From Planctomycetota bacterium (GTDB lineage Bacteria; Planctomycetota; UBA1135; GCA-002686595), in assembly GCA_029259605.1 (NCBI GenBank), contig JAJDEV010000057.1, positions 1 through 37,497 on the forward strand: a DNA stretch of 37,497 nt, read 5' to 3'. A program made the position numbers and the translations under genes. Under the pieces are notes generated by a model. It saw only the letters and a list, made by a program, of their open reading frames with translations, did no database searches and was not told the DNA's origin. How positions within the stretch are numbered: the first letter of the stretch is position 1; each line of letters begins with the position of its first letter. Below, piece after piece: positions 31,801 through 37,497 of the stretch.

Positions 31801-33556
31801 CGTGGCGCCCGGAGTCGACGTGGAGGTCTACGCCTCCGGTCTGCGCAACCCGTTCGGGCTGACACTGACGACGAGCGGCGTTCCGTACGTCACGGACAAC
31901 GGACCGAACACGGGCTTCGGCGCGGCGTCAACGAGCGCGACGACCGAGACGCCGGACCCGTACGACGACGACGAGCTGCTGCGCATCGAGCCCGGTGCGT
32001 ACTACGGACACGCGAACCGCAACCGCGGTCGTACCGATCCGCGTCAGAACGTCTACCACCCGGCCTCGTCGGGTGCGGACATCCCCGGCGTCTTCACGCA
32101 GGCGCTGGCGACGGTGCCGTCGTCCACGGATGGCGTCGACGAGTACCGCGCCGACACGTTCCAGGGCCAGATGCGCGGCGACATCGTCGCGCAGAAGTGG
32201 TACAGCAACATCTATCGCGTCGAGCTGTCGGACGACGGCCAGGACGCGCTCTCGGTCACGACGCTGAACTCGTGGGCGCCGGCGCTCGGGCTCGTGACGG
32301 CGCCGGGCGGCGCGATGGTCGCGATCGACTACACCAAGAACCGCCTGCGCATCATCGAGCCGTTCGACGCGGCCGCGCAGCCGCTACAGGTCTACGACAT
32401 CTTCCCGTGGCGCGCGCCCGCGACCGGCGGTGCGCGCTTCGAGCTCGGCGGCGTCGGCTTCGGTTCGCTGGCGGACACGACCGTGACGATCGGCGGGCGA
32501 CCCGCGCAGCTCACGCGCGTCGACGCGACGCGCATCGTCGGCCTCGTGCCGGAGGCGCTGAGCTTCGACGACCGCATGCTCGACGTCGTCGTCACCGTCG
32601 GGACGGCGAGCGACACCTACGCGCAGGGCTTCCGCTATCTGCCCGGGCGCGGACTCGAGCTCGGGAAGTGGGAGACGCTCGCCGACGTGCCGCAGTCGCT
32701 CGGGGAGGTCTCGACCGCGGTCGTGAACGGCATCCTCTATGTCTTCGGCGAAGGCTCGGGTGACACGTTGCGCTACGACGTGCTCGCGCGTCAGTGGCTC
32801 GCGCCCGGTGCGCCGCGTCCGTACCCCGGTCACCACCACAGCGCGGAGGTACTCGGCTCCAAGCTCGTGCTCATCGGCGGGTTGGGTGGTGGCGCCGAGG
32901 GCCGCGTGCAGATCTACGATCCCGGCTCGGACTCGTGGAACGTCGGAACCGACATGCCGTGGGCCGGTGGTTCCGTCTCGACCGCGGTGATCGGCGGCAA
33001 GGTGTACGCGGCCGGCGGCATCGTCGGTTCCTACACGGTGAACAACACGGCGGTGTTCGATCCGTTGATCGGCGGATGGACCGCGCTGGCTCCGATGCCC
33101 TCGGGTCGCAACCACGCCGGCAACGGAACGGACGGCGAGCGCTTGTTCGTCTTCGGCGGTCGGCGCGGTGGCAACTTCGTGGCGAACGGGTTCGACGACG
33201 TCATGGTGTTCGATCCCGCGACCGGAGCGTGGTCGACGAGCGCGCTCGACCCGTCGCTCGCGCCGTTGCCCGCCGGACGCGGGGGCATGGGACGCGCGGT
33301 CTGGTATCGCGACGAGTTCTACGTCTTCGGAGGTGAGACGCTGAACGACCCGCTCGCGCGACCTGGCTCGAACGTCTACGACCGCGTCGACGTCTACGAT
33401 CCCGAGACCAACACGTGGAGGCTGGAGGCCCCGATGCAGGTCCCGCGCCACGGAATCGACGCGGTCGTCTTCCAGGGGCGCATCCTGCTCCCGGGTGGCG
33501 GAACGAACGCGGGCTTCTCCAGTTCGTCCCAGTTCGACCAGTTCGTGCGCCGATAG
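28874..33556 (+). CDS. Large exported multidomain protein: malectin, PA14, TIG, dehydrogenase-type propeller, Kelch
   Basis: 1560 residues from ATG 28874; the signal peptide ends LAPLSFAQ. Domains in order: an Ig-like/choice-of-anchor region (about 40-155); malectin (about 160-312; IRINVGGPQFVD, NYEVTLHFAEL); a second Ig-like domain (to ~435); a PKD-like domain (~440-530); PA14-like (~535-670; SGAYTFVASGGVDRRLELDG); TIG/IPT (~676-760; GTTLGGNEIRIEGLGF); a six-blade NHL/glucose-sorbosone-dehydrogenase-like propeller (~760-1175; AAAWGPDGKLYVA, YASGLRNPFGLTL, PGAYYGHANRNRG); a second TIG (~1176-1257); and a Kelch propeller (~1265-1556; repeats such as KVYAAGGIVGSY and LFVFGGRRGG). It is probably a surface or secreted glycan-binding protein, perhaps an oxidoreductase if the propeller binds PQQ. 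No membrane anchor or sorting signal is seen. Confidence 0.85.
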   Translation: MHRTFFAVALACAALAPLSFAQKLATKAPIPNEPEGTQLPTLTKVLEDGARFGTVRVGERAFQRISFTNTSGRRRPAPQLAFDGADAPAFRVVEANRTGGNVGTGANVNVLSPGASQSYLIAFTPQRRGKHTTGVSITGGEPKYWKASQATLSGVAVGPVGDEIRINVGGPQFVDQASQEWAADYGAWRGAFGGAQLEIAGTDDDDLYRSQRVGPRVRYALEVPARGNYEVTLHFAELIHALPGRRVFDVLVEGDVMVPSLDLAAVAGGATAHTETFVARVRDGWLDLDLDASVGFATVSAIEIRAIPFLHPRPDRIDFGALATGDSQGETIALRNLGAAALTLETIEFRLGGSGNSEAFALTLGGTTYSGSVAPVVYQAAVVLEPGASTDALLTFAPIQEQYDTPSLVLGYRGVLDVTPRFVELPLVGLGGHEGDPFLHPVNVHSVLAIDYDADGSEPITFDASGSHTHELGQSIVDWAFELDGTPIGSGAPVVVHDADVGAHAVQLTIADDGTPTRTLPLTTTFDVVPTDRIPGVLALYYPASAGGASALLDAVPTGAEFVEVLDMTRVDGPATVGGSPLTTNVMVRLSARIDVASSGAYTFVASGGVDRRLELDGTAVTGARVLAPGTHEVEARFAVDDLSDLPLEVTLSIDGATPSVVASTQAMHDEGALVPVINSMPAVGTTLGGNEIRIEGLGFFPSGSVTVQWGAATLTSSDFTSLSAEQIRFASPPGAAGPISVSVQTPRGSSNAKTFVYDPGGPVPIDFRHTRDYMVPQPTAAAWGPDGKLYVAILNGRIAVVEFADDWSLSNMTLYPGVSTLTNHDSLGIAFDPYDPYDPNDPGKPVRVYVAHGEHFANGGSSFSGPSEYSGQVSVLEGPAFDTPLPFVTGLPTSNHDHAVNGIAFDNNGDFLICVGGNTNAGVPHPNIGDLPESPLSGALLLARTSLPSFNGAVEYVDTLTGLPSDDQVYGGGVDVAPGVDVEVYASGLRNPFGLTLTTSGVPYVTDNGPNTGFGAASTSATTETPDPYDDDELLRIEPGAYYGHANRNRGRTDPRQNVYHPASSGADIPGVFTQALATVPSSTDGVDEYRADTFQGQMRGDIVAQKWYSNIYRVELSDDGQDALSVTTLNSWAPALGLVTAPGGAMVAIDYTKNRLRIIEPFDAAAQPLQVYDIFPWRAPATGGARFELGGVGFGSLADTTVTIGGRPAQLTRVDATRIVGLVPEALSFDDRMLDVVVTVGTASDTYAQGFRYLPGRGLELGKWETLADVPQSLGEVSTAVVNGILYVFGEGSGDTLRYDVLARQWLAPGAPRPYPGHHHSAEVLGSKLVLIGGLGGGAEGRVQIYDPGSDSWNVGTDMPWAGGSVSTAVIGGKVYAAGGIVGSYTVNNTAVFDPLIGGWTALAPMPSGRNHAGNGTDGERLFVFGGRRGGNFVANGFDDVMVFDPATGAWSTSALDPSLAPLPAGRGGMGRAVWYRDEFYVFGGETLNDPLARPGSNVYDRVDVYDPETNTWRLEAPMQVPRHGIDAVVFQGRILLPGGGTNAGFSSSSQFDQFVRR

Positions 33557-33762
33557 GGGAGCGAGACGCGTGCGTTGCCGACCCGAAGCCGGGTGTGACC
33601 CCGTTCTGCGCGAAAAGCGGAAGCGACTTCCGTCGCGCGTGCAGCTCTCGAAAACGGGTAGTGGGTCGGACGCCGGGCCTCTATTCTGGAAGCCTCCCCG
33701 CGGCGCGCATTCTTCGTAATCGCACGCTCCCCCCTTTTGCCATCGTCCCCCCGACGTTCGCC
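33557..33762 (+). terminator. Intergenic gap with strong two-part hairpin at 33608-33638
   Basis: CGGAAG/CTTCCG (loop CGA) inside GCGCG/CGCGC forms an 11-bp interrupted stem about 50 bp after the stop of the large exported protein, a likely transcription end although no T-run follows. The rest of the gap would hold the metalloprotease promoter; CTATTC near 33681 is the only -10-like string I see. Confidence 0.45.
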
Positions 33763-35148
33763 ATGAAGCTTCGCCACGCGCTCCTCCTCGTCCCGTTCCT
33801 CGGCGGCGTCCACGCCCAAGACTCGAAGTCGCAAGAGCCGGTCATGGTCGTCGACGGGGAAGCGTTCTTCACCTGGGACGAGTACGTGAACTCGGCCACG
33901 TTCCGCGATCGCAACCTGCGATGCTTCACGCAGCGTGTCGAGCGCGATGCCAACCTCGCGCCCGAGCTGCGCGGAACGACGGCCGATTGCTCGGGATCGA
34001 ACACGACGATCAAGCCCGAGTACACGACGGCCGGCGGCAAGGTCTACTTCATCCCGGTCGTCTTCCACGTGCTCTCGCACTCGAACGGCACGGGCGCGAT
34101 TCCGGCGTCGCGCATCCATGCGCAGATCGACATCCTGAACGAGGACTACAACGCGCTCGCGGGCACGCCCGGTGCCCAGGGCGAGGACGCGCGCATCTTC
34201 TTCTACCTCGCGACCGAGGACCCGAACGGCATGCCGACGGACGGCATCGACCGGCACCAGAACGACACGTGGTTCGCGGACGGCGGTTCGTACTGGAACA
34301 CGATTGCCTGGGACCCGTTCCACTACCTCAACGTCTACACGAACAACGCCTCCGGTGCGCTCGGGTACACCTTCACGCCGCAGCAAGGTGGCGTCGTCGG
34401 CACGCCCCGTTGGGATCGCGTGGTCCTGCTCTACAGCGCGGTCGGCTACAACTCGCCGATCGGTCCGCCCTACAACAAGGGCCGGACGGCGACGCACGAG
34501 ATCGGGCACTGGCTCGGGCTCGAGCACACGTTCGAAGGCGGCTGCGCCGCGGGCAACTGCAACCAGGTCGGCGACCTGATCTGCGACACGAACGCGGAGC
34601 AGACCGAGACCTACGGCTGTCCGGTGAACCAGCAGAGTTGCGGCAGCGTCGATCCGGTGCGCAACTACATGAACTACACGAACGACCTGTGCATGACGAA
34701 CTTCACCGCCGAGCAGGTGAACCGCATGCGCTGCACGATCACGAACTGGCGTCCGAACATCGACCAGCCGGTCTGCGCGGGGATCGGCTCGGCGAGCGTT
34801 CGCAACGCGGGAACGAACCCGAACGTGTACTCGGCGACGCCTCCGCGACTCGGCGTGGACCAGATCTACAGCGTGGCGACCGCTCCCTACAGCGCGGCGA
34901 TCATCTTCGGCTACACGGGTTCGGCCAATCAGCTGCTCGGAGGCGGGCAGACCGCGCTGATCGACCTCGCGTCGTCGCTCATCTTCCAACTCGGCCCGCT
35001 CGCGGGCCCGAACGCCGAGGCGACCGTCGCGATCCCGCTCGAGCCGTCCTATTGCGATCTGCCGCTCTACACGCAGGCGCTCCTCATCGGTGGCGCGTCG
35101 CCGTTCGCGCTCACCAACGCCGTCGACATGACGGTCGGGACGAACTAG
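33763..35148 (+). CDS. Secreted M43 (pappalysin/cytophagalysin) zinc metalloprotease
   Basis: 461 residues. The short signal peptide (RHALLLVPFLGGVHAQ) is followed by a propeptide-like stretch with Cys residues. The catalytic domain includes YFIPVVFHVLSH and IDILNEDYNA; the zinc site HEIGHWLGLEH (H245, E246, H249, H255); a Cys-rich insert (GGCAAGNCNQVGDLICDT; YGCPVNQQSCG) of the family; and the Met-turn RNYMNYTNDLCM (Met303). All catalytic residues are present. The ~130-residue C-terminal part after CAGIGSASVRN is a beta-rich extension without a named domain. It follows the large exported propeller protein on the same strand. The TAG stop lies at the edge of the inverted repeat. Confidence 0.92.
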   Translation: MKLRHALLLVPFLGGVHAQDSKSQEPVMVVDGEAFFTWDEYVNSATFRDRNLRCFTQRVERDANLAPELRGTTADCSGSNTTIKPEYTTAGGKVYFIPVVFHVLSHSNGTGAIPASRIHAQIDILNEDYNALAGTPGAQGEDARIFFYLATEDPNGMPTDGIDRHQNDTWFADGGSYWNTIAWDPFHYLNVYTNNASGALGYTFTPQQGGVVGTPRWDRVVLLYSAVGYNSPIGPPYNKGRTATHEIGHWLGLEHTFEGGCAAGNCNQVGDLICDTNAEQTETYGCPVNQQSCGSVDPVRNYMNYTNDLCMTNFTAEQVNRMRCTITNWRPNIDQPVCAGIGSASVRNAGTNPNVYSATPPRLGVDQIYSVATAPYSAAIIFGYTGSANQLLGGGQTALIDLASSLIFQLGPLAGPNAEATVAIPLEPSYCDLPLYTQALLIGGASPFALTNAVDMTVGTN

Positions 35149-35327
35149 CCCGGATGATTCACGACGCTTCACCGAGATCGACGCAGCTACGCGCCATCCC
35201 GGCACTTCCCTCCCTCACCGGGTGCGACGACCCGTCAAGGTCGCCTGCACGCGCTTCGGTCGTGAAGCGCTGATCTGGCGCGCATCTGCGTCGATCTCGG
35301 CCAAGCCTCATGAAGAACCCGGGCTAG
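35145..35327. repeat. 183-bp imperfect inverted repeat (MITE-like) made of two copies of the dispersed repeat
   Basis: The left arm 35145-35196 (plus) and right arm 35276-35327 (minus) match at about 41 of 50 aligned positions, including a 15-base perfect core (CCGAGATCGACGCAG), with 79 bp between. The left arm matches the solitary copy at 16823 with two differences, so the right arm is the divergent one. The element exactly fills the gap between the converging metalloprotease and glycosyltransferase genes, with CTAG at both outer ends. It could be a non-autonomous mobile element remnant, or a bidirectional terminator/mRNA-end structure. Confidence 0.75.
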
Positions 35328-36827
35328 TCAACGCGAGAACGTGAGCACGAAGACCCCGCGGCCGTAGGCGCGGGATTCTTCGTGCGCGAACTCGTCGCGC
35401 AGCGTGTTCAGCATCGTCGAGCTGTGACGGATGCTGCGCAGCAGGCAGTGCACTTGATCGATGTTCGCGAGGGACTCCGGAGCGACGAGCACGAACTCGT
35501 TCGTGAACTCGAGCAGCGGCGGGATCGAGTAACCGCGCTCGGCCGCGAAGCGCCGCGAGTAGTAGTCCCAGCCGATCGAGTGGGGGAAGAAGCTCGGCTG
35601 GCGATCGGCGGCGAGCACGGCGTCGCCCGGCCGCGCCTGCAACAGGATGGCTTCGGTGCCCGTGCGGTAGTCCTCGGATCCGTCGTGTGCGGCGTTGAGC
35701 ACGGCGAGACCGAGCGCTGCGGCGAGAGCGAACGCGGTGGCCGCGCGGCGCGCGAGGACCAACGGCAGCTCGGGTGACATGCCGCCGAGCGCGGCGAGCG
35801 TGACGAACGGCGCGACGGCGCCGGTGAGGTAGCGCCAGTCGAACCCCGCCCGCGCCGAAAGCGCCGCGGCGACGGCCGTCCACACCGGCAACCCGAATCC
35901 ACCGGCGATGACGAGCGCGGCCAGCGCCGGACGCTTGCTCGCGTGCCCGCGTCGCACGAGCAACCACGCGCCCGCGGCCGCCGAGGCGACGACGATCACC
36001 CCGCCGGCGAGGAAGACGTAGCGCAGTCGCTCGTCGTGCAACCAGATCTCGTGGAAGACAAGGTGCGCGATCCCGGCCGCGAGCCGGATCACGGAGACGT
36101 CCGACCCGCCCGGCGCGAGGTCGTGGGAGAGCTGCTCGCGAAACCCGTAGACGTACCAGGGCAGCGACGCGAGCGCCGCGCCGACGAGCGCCAACACGAG
36201 CGCGCGCCACCGCACGCGATAGCGCTCGCACGCGACGACCAACACGAGCGTCGTGCCCGCGAGCACGAACACCGCGTGCAGGAAGTGGTAGTGCGTGTGC
36301 AGCCCGATGAAGGTCCACAGCGCGAGGCGCCACGCTCCGCGCCCTTCCTCGAGCAGCTGCGCGCACGCCTCGATGAAGCCGAGCACGGCGAGCGCGAGCA
36401 GCGCGTACATGCGCACGCCGACCGACGCCTCGAGGTGGAGCGACGAGACCGCGAGCAGGAACGCCGCGACCATGCTCGTCCGCCGGCTCATCGCGCGGCG
36501 CGCGGACGCGTACAGGAGACCGATCGTCGCGAGCCCGACGAGCAGCGCCGGCGCGCGCAACGCGAGCTCGGACTCGCCGAGCACCGCGCGCGTGACGCGC
36601 AGCAACGCGAACGACAACGGCGGATGGTTGTCCTGCCGCAGCCCAGCGAAGAACTCGCCCCACGTCGCCGCACGCGCGTGGTAGAGGCTGTGAAAGTCGT
36701 CGAGCCAGAGACTCGTCGCGTCGGCGCACCAAAGCCGCAACACGATCGCGGTCCCGAGCACGGCCCAGAGCCCGGTCGCACCGAGCAGCCGCGGAGTTCG
36801 GGCCTGCTGTTCGGTATGGGGGGTCAT
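35328..36827 (-). CDS. GT39/ArnT-type membrane glycosyltransferase
   Basis: 499 residues with about ten to eleven hydrophobic helices. The first extracytoplasmic loop has the family acidic motif SLWLDDFHSLYHARAATW followed by RQDNHPPLSFALLR, as in protein O-mannosyltransferase and ArnT-like enzymes, which transfer sugars from polyprenyl-phosphate donors outside the membrane. Further helices include LRAPALLVGLATIGLLYASA, FIGLHTHYHFLHAVFVLAG and VFLAGGVIVVASAAAG. A soluble tail of about 110 residues ends the protein. ATG at 36827 is chosen because it precedes helix one closely; upstream in-frame codons run into repetitive non-coding DNA. Acceptor and sugar are unknown. Its 3' end abuts the inverted repeat. 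Confidence 0.85.
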   Translation of the reverse strand: MTPHTEQQARTPRLLGATGLWAVLGTAIVLRLWCADATSLWLDDFHSLYHARAATWGEFFAGLRQDNHPPLSFALLRVTRAVLGESELALRAPALLVGLATIGLLYASARRAMSRRTSMVAAFLLAVSSLHLEASVGVRMYALLALAVLGFIEACAQLLEEGRGAWRLALWTFIGLHTHYHFLHAVFVLAGTTLVLVVACERYRVRWRALVLALVGAALASLPWYVYGFREQLSHDLAPGGSDVSVIRLAAGIAHLVFHEIWLHDERLRYVFLAGGVIVVASAAAGAWLLVRRGHASKRPALAALVIAGGFGLPVWTAVAAALSARAGFDWRYLTGAVAPFVTLAALGGMSPELPLVLARRAATAFALAAALGLAVLNAAHDGSEDYRTGTEAILLQARPGDAVLAADRQPSFFPHSIGWDYYSRRFAAERGYSIPPLLEFTNEFVLVAPESLANIDQVHCLLRSIRHSSTMLNTLRDEFAHEESRAYGRGVFVLTFSR

Positions 36828-36947
36828 CGCGGGTACGCCTGCGAAGACTATCGGCGCGACGCTGCGGCTTCGAGTCACGAATTGGGGGGAGTTGTGGGTG
36901 TGGGGGCGTCGCGGGGACTCGTTGGCGTTTTGGTTTCGCTTCGCAGG
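36828..36947. other. Upstream region of the glycosyltransferase; no gene
   Basis: G-rich plus strand without a credible reading frame or clear promoter. It leads directly into the repeat block at 36948. Confidence 0.4.
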
Positions 36948-37110
36948 GCTCGCTTCGCTCGCTGTGGGCGGCGAGGGCGGACAGAGGCTTCGGGAGTTGT
37001 CGCGTTCCTTTTTCGCCTCGCGAAGCTCGCTTCGCTCGCTGTGGGCGGACAGAGGCCTCGGGAGTTGTCGCGTTCCTTTTTCGCCTCGCAAAGCTCGCTT
37101 CGCTCGCTCT
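36948..37110 (+). repeat. Tandem repeat, 77-bp and 68-bp units plus a partial third
   Basis: Each unit begins GCTCGCTTCGCTCGCT, passes through GGACAGAGGC and GGGAGTTGTCGCGTTCC, and ends TTTTTCGCCTCGC. Unit 1 is 36948-37024 and unit 2 is 37025-37092; the first has a 9-bp insertion (CGAGGGCGG). A third starts at 37093 and diverges after about 16 bp. GCGAAG-CTCG-CTTCGC forms a hairpin at the junction of units 1 and 2. Stops interrupt most frames, so it is non-coding. Confidence 0.85.
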
Positions 37111-37130
37111 GCTCGGCGAGGCGTATCAAC

Positions 37131-37218
37131 GGGACGGGGACTTGTTGACGTTCCCTATCGATTCACGCGCAGGGCTTCGCCCTGCTGCAGCACAGGCTCG
37201 CTTCGCTCGCGTGCTGCG
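37131..37218 (+). repeat. Two-hairpin repeat element, copy 1
   Basis: 88-bp element. Hairpin 1 is GCAGGGC-TTC-GCCCTGC (37169-37185). Hairpin 2 is GCAGCAC (37187-37193) with GTGCTGC (37211-37217) around a loop carrying GGCTCGCTTCGCTCGC. The second copy lies exactly 271 bp downstream. Confidence 0.8.
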
Positions 37219-37254
37219 TTGCGCAACGGAACAGGGGTTTACACGGCAGCTCTA

Positions 37255-37381
37255 CGGTTTCCGGAACGGGGGATGAGACGTTCGGGGGCTTGTTGGTGTG
37301 TGCGTTCGATCTGACGCAACGGTCCAAGCGGCGGCACGGCAGCCGTTGCGGTTTCCGGAACAGCCGATGAGACGTTCGGGG
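37255..37381 (+). repeat. 33-bp direct repeat pair between the two-hairpin copies
   Basis: CGGTTTCCGGAAC, then four to five variable bases, then GATGAGACGTTCGGGG, occurs at 37255-37287 and again at 37349-37381, a 94-bp period. The sequence between the copies shows no gene. Confidence 0.75.
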
Positions 37382-37401
37382 AGTTGCCAATGGATCTCTC
37401 G

Positions 37402-37489
37402 GGGACGGGGAGTTCCGGACGTTCGTGATCGATTCACGCGCAGCGCTTCGCGCTGCTGCGGCACAGGCTCGCTTCGCTCGCGTGCCGCG
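37402..37489 (+). repeat. Two-hairpin repeat element, copy 2
   Basis: Same layout as the copy at 37131. Hairpin 1 is GCAGCGC-TTC-GCGCTGC (37440-37456). Hairpin 2 is GCGGCAC (37458-37464) with GTGCCGC (37482-37488). The stem bases that differ from copy 1 change on both sides so pairing is kept. The array continues to the window edge. Confidence 0.8.
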
Positions 37490-37497
37490 GGGTGAAC

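Noticed and set aside
36828-37130. N-terminal extension of the glycosyltransferase into upstream in-frame codons
   Set aside because: The extension would translate the tandem repeats; the ATG at 36827 directly precedes the first membrane helix.
36948-37497. CRISPR array at the right end
   Set aside because: Repeat units are contiguous tandem or duplicated long elements of unequal length without unique spacers of regular size, and no cas genes are present.

Overview
This is a very GC-rich bacterial chromosomal segment. The gene content suggests a planctomycete or a relative: an ECF sigma factor next to a transmembrane Ser/Thr kinase, a membrane-anchored sulfatase-like enzyme, several CRTAC1/UnbV-type VCBS lipoproteins, a pappalysin-type secreted metalloprotease, and long secreted beta-propeller/malectin proteins. 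That assignment is inference. There is no rRNA, tRNA, CRISPR array or complete transposon. TGA is used as a normal stop by thiC and other genes.

Layout. Positions 1-7864 are a close-packed minus-strand run. In transcription order it holds class III glutamine synthetase (glnN), an HD-domain protein, a small Lys-rich protein, an ornithine-cyclodeaminase-family protein overlapping a threonine-dehydratase-like enzyme, a five-helix sulfatase-like protein with Thr at the nucleophile position, a 100-residue SET protein, and the N-terminus of an M28 peptidase cut by the window edge. Positions 8166-9874 hold a TPP riboswitch and thiC. The P1 stem of the riboswitch ends at the thiC start codon. A DadA-family flavoprotein converges on thiC. 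Positions 11067-14717 are an ECF sigma factor / membrane kinase / small exported protein cluster. Positions 14788-18498 hold a DUF885 lipoprotein with a LysM-like insert, a NUDIX hydrolase and an EamA transporter.

Positions 18445-27358 are the most interesting part. Two large VCBS lipoproteins are divergently transcribed from a 108-bp gap. The plus-strand one (22228-25137) is interrupted by one in-frame TGA at codon 601. Coding continues in the same frame, and a compact hairpin starts 10 nt after the TGA. I read it as an exported selenoprotein that also carries a C-terminal TlpA-like thioredoxin domain with a CAPC motif. A DprE2-like/DprE1-like pair follows within a few bases.

Positions 27553-28700 hold a frameshifted gene relic. 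Positions 28874-35148 encode a 1560-residue exported malectin/TIG/dehydrogenase-propeller/Kelch protein and an M43 metalloprotease. A 183-bp imperfect inverted repeat lies between the metalloprotease and a convergent GT39-type glycosyltransferase. A third copy of its arm sits at 16823. The right end (36828-37497) has no gene but is dense in tandem repeats and in a duplicated two-hairpin element whose copies differ by base-pair-preserving changes.
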